A DNA stretch of 8,393 bases. Source: UBA3871 sp041797745 (GTDB taxonomy: Bacteria; Bacillota; Clostridia; Peptostreptococcales; Anaerovoracaceae). This document shows positions 1 through 5,330 of the stretch, one piece after another. Position 1 is the stretch's first letter; each line of letters begins with the position of its first letter. Below the pieces are notes generated by a model. That model was not told the origin of the DNA. It was given only the letters and a program-made list of their open reading frames with translations, and ran no database searches. Location of the stretch: NCBI GenBank assembly GCA_041797745.1, contig JBHBZU010000042.1:1-8393 (forward strand), in the 5' to 3' direction. Made by a program: the position numbers and the translations under genes.

Positions 1-366
1 GAAGAAGAGAAATCTTTGTTAGCCCTTTCTTTTGAAATTGCAAGAAAAGTAATGCGTCAACAGGTAAAAATTAACAAGGATACAATCCCTGCTATGATAG
101 CGGATATAGTAAAGGAGCAGGAGTCACCTGTGAGAGTGATTCTTTCCGAATACCAAAGTACTTTGGATTGTCACATTGACACAGACTTAAAAGAAAAAAT
201 CAAAAAGCTCCTGCCGGAGATTAAGGTTCATGTCATTCCTAATGACGACGCTGCGGAGCTTATTCAGATAGAGACCGCAGAGGGCATGATTGACGCAGGT
301 ATCGGCGGTCAGCTTATGAGATTACAGGAAGCTACAGCTGATCCGAAACCGGATTATGATGACTAG
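1..366 (+). CDS. fliH: FliH, flagellar export ATPase regulator/stator (C-terminal part, 5' truncated by window)
   Basis: The reading frame is open from base 1 (E-E-E-K-S-L-L-A-L-S) to the TAG at 364-366, so the gene begins upstream of the window. The 121 visible residues match the C-terminal half of FliH. A helix of the type LALSFEIARKVM is followed by a run like TIPAMIADIVKE, then a beta strand (VRVILSEYQS) and the family's end motif, here IETAEGMIDAGIGGQLMRLQEA, which resembles the usual 'veT..G.iDasi..ql..l'. FliH dimers bind FliI, hold down its ATPase activity and dock it at the export gate, much like the peripheral stalk of F/V-type ATPases. Direct adjacency to fliI (27-base gap) supports the call. 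A TTG at 16 could be read as a start, but it lies inside the conserved domain and is not a credible initiation site. The N-terminal region cannot be assessed. Confidence 0.9.
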   Translation, partial: EEEKSLLALSFEIARKVMRQQVKINKDTIPAMIADIVKEQESPVRVILSEYQSTLDCHIDTDLKEKIKKLLPEIKVHVIPNDDAAELIQIETAEGMIDAGIGGQLMRLQEATADPKPDYDD

Positions 367-393
367 AAAATAAAGCTTGGCTAAGGAGTTACG

Positions 394-1698
394 ATGAACC
401 ACTCAAGATTTTTAGGGAGGATACAGACGGCTGATACTTGCAAGAGATTCGGCAAGATAGACAAGGTTATCGGCATGATGATTGAATCTATCGGCCCGTC
501 CTGCAAGATAGGCGACCTTTGCAAAATTTACGATGAGGACTTTCGTAAATACACTTATGCGGAGGTAGTGGGCTTTAAAAACAGCAGCGTCCTGCTTATG
601 CCTTTTGAAGAATTAAGTGGTGTGGGAGTAGGTAATTTCGTAGAGTGTACCGGCAGCTGCCTCAAAATAGGCGTTAGCGAAAAGATGATTGGCAGGGTGG
701 TAAACGCCATGGGAGAGCCTATTGACGGAGGCCCTGAAATTGAAGCGGCGGACAGATATGAAATACAGATTCAGGCGGCAAATCCGCTGACAAGACCTAG
801 AATAAACGATATTTTAGAATTTGGAATTAAAGCGATAGACGGACTTTTAACCATAGGTAAAGGTCAACGTATGGGAATCTTTGCAGGTTCAGGAGTAGGT
901 AAGAGTACCCTCATGGGTATGGTTGCCAGAAATGTAAAAGCGGATATTAACGTCATTGCGCTTGTAGGGGAAAGAGGCAGAGAAGTTCGGGAATTTATCG
1001 AACGTGACTTGGGACCTGAGGGCATGAAACGTTCCGTTTTGGTCATTGCCACCTCAGACCAACCTGCATTGCAGCGTATGAAGTGTGCGCAGACAGCCAC
1101 CACCATTGCCGAATATTTTAAGGATCGAGGTAAAGACGTACTGCTTATGATGGACTCTCTCACAAGATTTGCCATGGCGCAACGTGAGATAGGGCTGGCT
1201 ACGGGGGAACCGCCTGTTGCCAGAGGCTACACTCCAAGCATTTATGCTGCTATGCCGAAGCTTTTGGAGCGTACGGGGAATTTTGAAACAGGCTCTATCA
1301 CAGGAATTTATACCGTGTTGGTGGAGGGTGACGACGTAAACGAACCGATTTCCGATACGGTCAGAGGTATCATTGACGGGCATATAGTGCTTTCCCGTAG
1401 AATTGCTGCAAGAAATCATTACCCGGCCATTGATATTTTGGGAAGCGTCAGCCGACTTATGAATGATATCGTTACACCTGAACAAAAGGCGGTAGCCAAC
1501 AAGCTGCGAAATCTCATGTCGGTTCATGAAGAAAACTATGACCTTGTAAGTATCGGAGCCTACAAATCAGGCTCCAATCCGGAGCTTGACGAAGCCCTGA
1601 CTCACATTAAAGGAATTGATCAGTTTTTATGCCAGAGAACAGACGAGAAATTTACTTACGAAGATACTGTAAATATGATGACTACTGCGGTTGAATAG
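394..1698 (+). CDS. fliI: FliI, flagellum-specific ATPase of the type III export apparatus
   Basis: This is a full-length 434-residue protein of the F1-beta-like ATPase family, a normal length for FliI. An N-terminal beta-barrel region (about 1-95) precedes the nucleotide-binding domain. The Walker A motif AGSGVGKST is at about residues 164-172. VGERGRE at about 191-197 carries the expected catalytic glutamate (E193). The Walker B strand DVLLMMD ends at D254 and continues into SLTRFAMAQREIGLATGEPP. PAIDILGSVS at about 344-353 fits the alpha/beta ATPase signature. Nothing essential is missing. FliI hydrolyses ATP at the cytoplasmic face of the export gate to release chaperones and help deliver substrates, working with FliH and FliJ, whose genes flank it. 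The start at 394 has AAGGAG at 383-388 with a 5-base spacer. The stop codon overlaps a candidate promoter for fliJ. The conserved GERGRE and GEPPVARGY motifs separate it from F1-beta and Rho. Confidence 0.98.
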   Translation: MNHSRFLGRIQTADTCKRFGKIDKVIGMMIESIGPSCKIGDLCKIYDEDFRKYTYAEVVGFKNSSVLLMPFEELSGVGVGNFVECTGSCLKIGVSEKMIGRVVNAMGEPIDGGPEIEAADRYEIQIQAANPLTRPRINDILEFGIKAIDGLLTIGKGQRMGIFAGSGVGKSTLMGMVARNVKADINVIALVGERGREVREFIERDLGPEGMKRSVLVIATSDQPALQRMKCAQTATTIAEYFKDRGKDVLLMMDSLTRFAMAQREIGLATGEPPVARGYTPSIYAAMPKLLERTGNFETGSITGIYTVLVEGDDVNEPISDTVRGIIDGHIVLSRRIAARNHYPAIDILGSVSRLMNDIVTPEQKAVANKLRNLMSVHEENYDLVSIGAYKSGSNPELDEALTHIKGIDQFLCQRTDEKFTYEDTVNMMTTAVE

Positions 1699-1719
1699 TT
1701 TGTGGAAATATTGTATAAT
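1691..1719 (+). promoter_or_regulatory. Candidate sigma-A type promoter upstream of fliJ
   Basis: TTGAAT (1691-1696), which includes the first base of the fliI stop codon, lies exactly 17 bases upstream of a perfect TATAAT (1714-1719). The -35 matches TTGACA at 4 of 6 positions. Transcription would begin near 1726, giving a leader of roughly 34 nucleotides made almost wholly of A and U before the fliJ AUG at 1760. The 61-base fliI-fliJ gap is long compared with the 22-41 base gaps seen in other tightly packed parts of this operon. AT-rich sequence produces TATAAT by chance, so this is a good motif match and not proof of transcription. Confidence 0.4.
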
Positions 1720-1759
1720 TAAATAATGTGAACATAAAATATATAGAAAATTATAAATA

Positions 1760-2209
1760 ATGAAAAAATTTAAGTTCAACCTCGAAAAACTCCTGTCTTA
1801 CAAAGAGCAGGTGCTGAAAAGCGAAATGCAAAAGCTTTCAAATATCATGGCTGATATTCAACATCAGGAACAGCTGATTGAACAGCTTAAAGAGAGCTTG
1901 ATTGTGGCAGGCAGAGAACTTGAGGAAAAACTGAAAGCGGCGGTATCCGGCGCAGAATGTCAGAGGTATCAGAACTACATTGAAAATTTAAGAGAAAATA
2001 TAGAAAAAGCGAAGCAACATTTGGAAGCTTTGAATGCTGAAAAAGATAAACAGATAGACATTATTGCAGAGGCAAAAAAGGAAACCAAATCACTGGAAAC
2101 CTTAAAAGAAAAGAAGTATGCCGAGTATGTGGAAGAGGATCGCAAGCTCACAGAGCTTGAAATCGCGGAATTTATTTCAGCAAAAGAGACGATGGCGGAA
2201 GAGGATTAA
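1760..2209 (+). CDS. fliJ: FliJ, flagellar export chaperone/ATPase central stalk
   Basis: The 149-residue protein is highly charged and almost entirely helical. It begins with the typical FliJ N-terminus MKKFKFNLEKLLSYKEQVLK, and heptad-like runs of Leu, Ile, Glu, Lys and Gln continue to about residue 140, consistent with the long antiparallel coiled coil of the family. FliJ inserts into the FliI hexamer as a gamma-subunit-like stalk and couples it to FlhA at the export gate. It also helps recycle export chaperones. Sequence identity in this family is low, so the call rests on N-terminal pattern, length, coiled-coil character and position just after fliI. The start is fixed by an in-frame TAA at 1754-1756, and no other Met occurs before residue 23. 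No Shine-Dalgarno sequence precedes it, since the upstream 30 bases are nearly all A and T. That is unlike the other complete genes here. Confidence 0.92.
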   Translation: MKKFKFNLEKLLSYKEQVLKSEMQKLSNIMADIQHQEQLIEQLKESLIVAGRELEEKLKAAVSGAECQRYQNYIENLRENIEKAKQHLEALNAEKDKQIDIIAEAKKETKSLETLKEKKYAEYVEEDRKLTELEIAEFISAKETMAEED

Positions 2210-2230
2210 AGGCTTCTTTTGCAGCATTTT

Positions 2231-2263
2231 AAAATATCAAAAATATTAAAATATCGAAATATC
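2231..2263 (+). repeat. Imperfect tandem repeat, four copies of AAAATATC-like units
   Basis: Within the 167-base gap between fliJ and fliK, four near-identical 8-base units follow one another: AAAATATC (2231-2238), AAAATATT (2240-2247), AAAATATC (2248-2255) and GAAATATC (2256-2263). The first two are separated by one A. The gap holds no gene I can support. The period of 8-9 bases is not the 10-11 bases expected of a phased, bent A-tract, so a DNA-curvature role is not implied. It could be a run of binding sites or simple low-complexity drift. Confidence 0.5.
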
Positions 2264-2312
2264 GTCTACAAGATTTTGATAATGCCCTTACGGGTTGCAT
2301 AGCATATTAAAT

Positions 2313-2328
2313 ATATGCGTATATGCGT
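2313..2328 (+). repeat. Tandem 8-base direct repeat in the fliK leader
   Basis: ATATGCGT occurs twice back to back (2313-2320 and 2321-2328). The first copy overlaps a small dyad, GCATAT (2302-2307) with ATATGC (2313-2318) around a five-base loop. The pair sits about 50 bases upstream of the fliK start, in the part of the gap where a promoter or leader would be expected. A regulator binding site is possible but nothing in the sequence identifies one. Confidence 0.4.
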
Positions 2329-2362
2329 CTTTAAGGTTATTATAATAAAAATTTAATACGGA

Positions 2363-2371
2363 AAGGAGGTG
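2363..2371 (+). promoter_or_regulatory. Full-length Shine-Dalgarno sequence for fliK
   Basis: AAGGAGGTG is an almost complete complement of the 3' end of 16S rRNA. The AAGGAGG core (2363-2369) is seven bases from the ATG at 2377. It selects 2377 as the start over the second in-frame ATG at 2383, which would be 13 bases away. It is the strongest ribosome binding site in the window. Confidence 0.85.
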
Positions 2372-2376
2372 CAAGG

Positions 2377-3903
2377 ATGGATATGAGCACGTACATGACC
2401 CAAGCCATAGGCGTTGGTTCAAGTGGATTTACTGCTCAGACCTCTGGTAGTGCCGCACCATCAGGCAAGAGTTCGGAAACTGATTTTCAGTCGATGTTCG
2501 CAGCCATGGTCGGAAACACATTATCTCCTAATTCTGAAACGTTAAATGCCACAGATTTGCTCAAGTTAAACTTGCAAAACAGTGACGCAGCGAATGCATT
2601 CTCAACGCAAGGCTTTGCATTAGCAGACTTGCCTGGACAAACTTTCGGGCAGGCGGAGCTAAGCGACGGCACTTTAGCCGGAGATGTTTTGGCAGAACTG
2701 AACCAATTTGGTTTTGATGTTACCAAAAATCTCTACAATCAGTATCTTTTGGACAATCAGTTTGCCTCAAAGGACGGAAAGCGGGCTAAAGGCATTGCGG
2801 GAGCACTTATGGATGAAGCCGTACTTCTTCAAAACGGTAAAGCGGAAGACATTCTGCAAACCATAGAAGAGCTTCGGAAAAATCAGAAAGCAGCCACAGA
2901 TTCAGCAATGAATGCAATAGCAAATGTCGCTATTCGGGGACAGTTTGGAGCAGTTAATGCAGCAGAGACAGACATCAGCACAGAATCATCTAAAGATGTA
3001 TTAACCGCCATAGATGAGTCCCTGACACAGACTACACAAAACTTATTTACCGAGGCTAATCAGAACAGCGCAGAAATTTTCAGCGAGCAGTCGTTAAAAG
3101 CGACAGCTTCAAAAGAAGCTTTCTATTTAGCAGGTAAAGACGGTAGCAGGTTAACGGAGGCAGAAACAAAGGCTATGGAAAATTTTGAAGCCCTCAAGTC
3201 AGGTGAACAGGCTTTAGGCAGAGAAATTTTATCAGAAGCAAGCACATTTCAGAATTTAGGCAGCGCCCAAAGGGCGGATGAAAAAGCTGTTCTTAATCGA
3301 AAAGATGAAGACTTAAAGGTTGAAAATCACAACGGTTTGACAGCAGGTTTTTCAACAGAAGCTTTGAGAGGCACAGAGGTTGGAAAAACCGAAACCTTAC
3401 CCGGAAGCAGTTCGACACCTGAAGCTTATCGACAGGTAAGCGACGGTGTGAAGATGGCTCTGGGAGATGGTGGCAAGGAATTTACTATGCAATTAAACCC
3501 TTTAGGTCTCGGAAAGATTAACGTAAAGTTATCTATGACAGGTCAAAAGCTGAAAATTGACATAGTGGCAGCCAATCCTGAAACTCAAAAACTGCTCCTA
3601 TCTCAAGCAGAAAGTCTTGCAAAGGAATTAGGACTCGCAAACATAAATGTTGACGGAGTTCAGATTCATGCACAGACCCAAGGCAACCGAGAGAACTTAC
3701 ATGTGGCAGCTACTACAGGTCAGGATTTTGACATGAGTGCCGGCGCAGGTCAGCAGGAGGGACAGCAGAGAGAACAGAATGCCCGACAAGCAGCAGCTTC
3801 AAATCACTTTATGACAACAGGCGAGCTTGAATCTCTTGAAGAGATGTCAGAAACTTACCAAATGCTTAAAGCGGAGATGGGGCGACTGAATTATCTTGCA
3901 TAG
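2377..3903 (+). CDS. fliK: FliK, flagellar hook-length control protein
   Basis: The protein has 508 residues. The first 350 or so are low in complexity, rich in Ala, Ser, Glu, Gln and Thr, and carry no recognisable fold, as expected for the extended ruler part of FliK. Residues about 355-432 match the C-terminal Flg_hook domain: a strand EFTMQLNPLGLGKINVKLSM, then KLKIDIVAANPETQKLLL, then a helix SLAKELGLANINVDGV. 'L.P..LG.i.v.l' is the core signature. A Gln/Ala-rich tail ending in NYLA follows. FliK is exported during hook growth, measures hook length, and makes FlhB switch from hook-type to filament-type substrates. It lies between the export ATPase genes and flgD, the normal Firmicute position. 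A 167-base AT-rich gap precedes it, so extra promotion or control at this point is possible. The variable N-terminal part cannot be checked without an alignment, but the C-terminal domain makes the identity secure. Confidence 0.93.
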   Translation: MDMSTYMTQAIGVGSSGFTAQTSGSAAPSGKSSETDFQSMFAAMVGNTLSPNSETLNATDLLKLNLQNSDAANAFSTQGFALADLPGQTFGQAELSDGTLAGDVLAELNQFGFDVTKNLYNQYLLDNQFASKDGKRAKGIAGALMDEAVLLQNGKAEDILQTIEELRKNQKAATDSAMNAIANVAIRGQFGAVNAAETDISTESSKDVLTAIDESLTQTTQNLFTEANQNSAEIFSEQSLKATASKEAFYLAGKDGSRLTEAETKAMENFEALKSGEQALGREILSEASTFQNLGSAQRADEKAVLNRKDEDLKVENHNGLTAGFSTEALRGTEVGKTETLPGSSSTPEAYRQVSDGVKMALGDGGKEFTMQLNPLGLGKINVKLSMTGQKLKIDIVAANPETQKLLLSQAESLAKELGLANINVDGVQIHAQTQGNRENLHVAATTGQDFDMSAGAGQQEGQQREQNARQAAASNHFMTTGELESLEEMSETYQMLKAEMGRLNYLA

Positions 3904-3926
3904 CCACCGCGAAAGGAGAAATACAT

Positions 3927-4682
3927 ATGCCAATTGATACAAGTTATATGTACAAACCGGGTGCGACTACTACCGGCGTAGAGAATATTACAAGTTCTTC
4001 TACAAAAGGTAAGTCGGATCTTAACATGACGGATTTTCTTCAACTGATGGTTGAACAAATGAAAAATCAAGATGTCAACAATTCTATGGACACGTCACAG
4101 TACATTAATCAACTTTCTCAGTACACCATGATTCAGGCAGTTACTGAAATGTCAACAGCAGTCAAGAACGGTTTCGCCAACTTGCAGGAAATGACTCAAT
4201 CCACCTACAGTATGTCGATGATTGGTAAAGAGGCTACCATTGCGGAAGAAGACACTACAAGCGAAACAGGCGGTCTCAAAACTACTACAGGTATTATTGA
4301 GGGTGTTACGTTTTACAAAGGCTCACCGATGGTTATCATTAATGGAGAGCAGTACGAGCTTACCAAAATCATGGGCTTGTCAGAAGCTAAGTCCGGCACG
4401 GCTACTCAGCTGGCGCAGGCAGCGATTAATGCGGCTAATGCAGCTGCTTTGGCAGCAAATTCCGCTACTAATTCAGCAAACAGCAACATAAACATGGCAA
4501 ATACAGTGATGGAAATGGTAAACAGTGTATCGACAAACAATGAAAAAGAAGAGGAAAAACCTGCTACGATTGTGCCGAATACACCAAGTACAGCAACACC
4601 AACAACTACCACGGTTAGTCAGGACGCAACTAACCTAGCGGCAGAAAATGCTGCAGCACAGAAACTCGCAGAAGAAAACTAA
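3927..4682 (+). CDS. flgD: FlgD, hook assembly scaffold (hook cap) with unusual Ala/Asn- and Thr-rich tail
   Basis: The protein has 251 residues. Residues about 29-85 carry the conserved FlgD N-terminal domain, including TDFLQLMVEQMKNQDVNNSM and YINQLSQYTMIQAV, which follow the family pattern FL.LL..Q..NQDP..p.d..e...Qla. The usual Pro after NQD is Val here. A short segment at about 122-150 (IIEGVTFYKGSPMVIINGEQYEL) resembles the 'G.V..V.....p.l.vng..y.l' strand pair that follows in Firmicute FlgD. The fuller C-terminal fold of enteric FlgD is not recognisable. Instead residues about 158-200 are an Ala/Asn-rich probable helix, followed by an acidic stretch (EKEEEKP) and a Thr/Pro-rich linker. 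FlgD is exported and caps the growing hook so that FlgE can polymerise. AAAGGAG (3912-3918) lies 8 bases from the ATG, and the gap to fliK is 23 bases. Confidence 0.93.
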   Translation: MPIDTSYMYKPGATTTGVENITSSSTKGKSDLNMTDFLQLMVEQMKNQDVNNSMDTSQYINQLSQYTMIQAVTEMSTAVKNGFANLQEMTQSTYSMSMIGKEATIAEEDTTSETGGLKTTTGIIEGVTFYKGSPMVIINGEQYELTKIMGLSEAKSGTATQLAQAAINAANAAALAANSATNSANSNINMANTVMEMVNSVSTNNEKEEEKPATIVPNTPSTATPTTTTVSQDATNLAAENAAAQKLAEEN

Positions 4683-4723
4683 TGTGAAGAAGCGAGCGCT
4701 AGGATTATTTAAGGAGGAAAAGG

Positions 4724-5152
4724 ATGTCTGACCAGATAATCAACAAATACAACTACACTCAAGATGTATTGATTCGACAGGCTCAACGAATTGATAGAAC
4801 CAGCGGAACTACTACCGGAGTTGCCGGAAACACATTAAAACAGTCGCTTGAGGGTTCTTTCAAAACTTTGTTGGATGAGCGCATATCTGAACAACTGGAG
4901 AAAGTCACTTTCTCAAAGCACGCAGCTATGAGAACTTCTCAAAGAAACATCAGTCTTACTGATACAGATGTGGCGAAACTCGGAGAAGCCTGCAATAAAG
5001 CAAGCAAGAAAGGAATCAAAGAAGCATTAGTTGTGATGAACGATTCGGCTTTTATCGTAAATGCACCAAATAAAGTGGTGGTTACAGTAGTAGATAAAAA
5101 CGAATTAAAAGAAAATATTTTTACTAATATTGACGGCGCCTTATTTATATAA
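4724..5152 (+). CDS. Conserved flagellar operon protein, TIGR02530 family (function unknown)
   Basis: The 142-residue soluble protein has no signal peptide or membrane segment. It has the features I recall for TIGR02530 (DUF3766), a family found in flagellar operons typically between flgD and flgE, exactly as here. The markers are FSKHAAMRTSQRNI (about 63-76), a helix ending in a Lys/Gly-rich turn (NKASKKGIKEALVV), FIVNAPNKVVVTVVD (about 110-124), and the near-terminal FTNIDGALFI. The first 60 residues are more polar and variable. No biochemical role is assigned here, and its position suggests a part in hook assembly or export. AAGGAGG (4711-4717) stands 6 bases from the ATG and the gap to flgD is 41 bases, so it is likely transcribed and well translated with its neighbours. 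Assignment is by memory of the family motif, not by a search. Confidence 0.85.
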   Translation: MSDQIINKYNYTQDVLIRQAQRIDRTSGTTTGVAGNTLKQSLEGSFKTLLDERISEQLEKVTFSKHAAMRTSQRNISLTDTDVAKLGEACNKASKKGIKEALVVMNDSAFIVNAPNKVVVTVVDKNELKENIFTNIDGALFI

Positions 5153-5191
5153 CTGAATTGTATAACTCATAACTGAAATTAAAAAATTAAG

Positions 5192-5307
5192 TTATAGCTA
5201 AATTTAAGTTTATATCAATATCGGGACTCAAATCCCCACACTTTTTATAGCTGGACCTTTCAAGGAAGCTATGAAATCCCGACTGACTGACGGATTTCAA
5301 AAGTGGG
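5192..5307 (+). promoter_or_regulatory. Putative structured mRNA leader of flgE
   Basis: The 178-base gap before flgE contains several complementary segments. P1 pairs CCCAC (5235-5239) and TTTT (5242-5245), with AC bulged out, to AAAAGTGGG (5299-5307). Inside it, P2 pairs ATAGCT (5247-5252) with AGCTAT (5267-5272), topped by CCT/AGG (5256-5258 with 5263-5265). P3 pairs GAAATCC (5273-5279) with GGATTTC (5292-5298) around a 12-base loop made of GACT repeats. Together these form a three-way-junction layout, which ends eight bases before the flgE Shine-Dalgarno sequence. Competing pairs also exist: GGGA/TCCC (5223-5226 with 5233-5236), and a second TTATAGCT copy at 5192-5199. It does not match the c-di-GMP or other riboswitch consensus sequences I know. 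The pairings are seen by eye; a regulatory function is inference. Confidence 0.45.
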
Positions 5308-5315
5308 CGCATTTG

Positions 5316-5322
5316 AAAGGAG
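5316..5322 (+). promoter_or_regulatory. Ribosome binding site that sets the flgE start
   Basis: AAAGGAG sits 8 bases upstream of the ATG at 5331. This ATG gives a protein starting MLASMYSAVSGL, which aligns with the normal N-terminus of FlgE and related axial proteins. The reading frame stays open back to an ATG at 5271, but those 20 extra residues do not resemble any hook-protein N-terminus. Confidence 0.85.
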
Positions 5323-5330
5323 AATTTAAT

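Noticed and set aside
864..1527. Minus-strand open frames opposite fliI (864-1175, 1054-1527)
   Set aside because: They mirror the strongly conserved FliI coding frame, have no ribosome sites of note and encode no recognisable protein. The same applies to minus-strand frames over fliK, flgD, flgE and motA.
2276..2305. Possible promoter before fliK, TTGATA with TAGCAT 18 bases on
   Set aside because: The -10 matches only four of six positions. A better TATAAT at 2341-2346 has no -35 at proper distance. Neither is strong enough to annotate.
4222..4491. Second plus-strand frame inside flgD encoding an 89-residue basic protein
   Set aside because: It lies fully inside flgD in another frame, has no good ribosome site, and its composition reflects the Ala/Asn-rich codons of flgD. 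The 94-residue frame at 5395-5679 inside flgE is rejected likewise.
5161..5196. Hairpin TATAACT/AGTTATA after the TIGR02530 gene as a terminator
   Set aside because: It has a single GC pair, a long A-rich loop and no following T-tract, so it would be too weak.
5223..5237. tRNA T-arm-like sequence (GGGACTCAAATCCCC)
   Set aside because: It lacks the TTC of a T-loop, and no acceptor, D or anticodon arms are found around it. It is only a GGGA/TCCC hairpin.
5218..5247. Minus-strand sigma-28-like promoter (CCGATAT at 5218-5224 with TAAA at 5244-5247)
   Set aside because: The spacer is 19 bases where about 15 is expected, and it points into the flgD side with no minus-strand gene to serve.
5221..5307. 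Leader as a cyclic di-GMP riboswitch, a plausible idea in a flagellar operon
   Set aside because: The conserved c-di-GMP-I core elements (such as the CACGCACAGGGCAAACC-like block) are absent and the helix layout differs. I did not recognise the class II consensus either.
5253..5321. Several GGA motifs (5253, 5264, 5292, 5319) as CsrA binding sites
   Set aside because: The fuller ACANGGANG-type context is missing and the GGAs fall in stems or internal loops of the proposed fold. GGA is common in such sequence.
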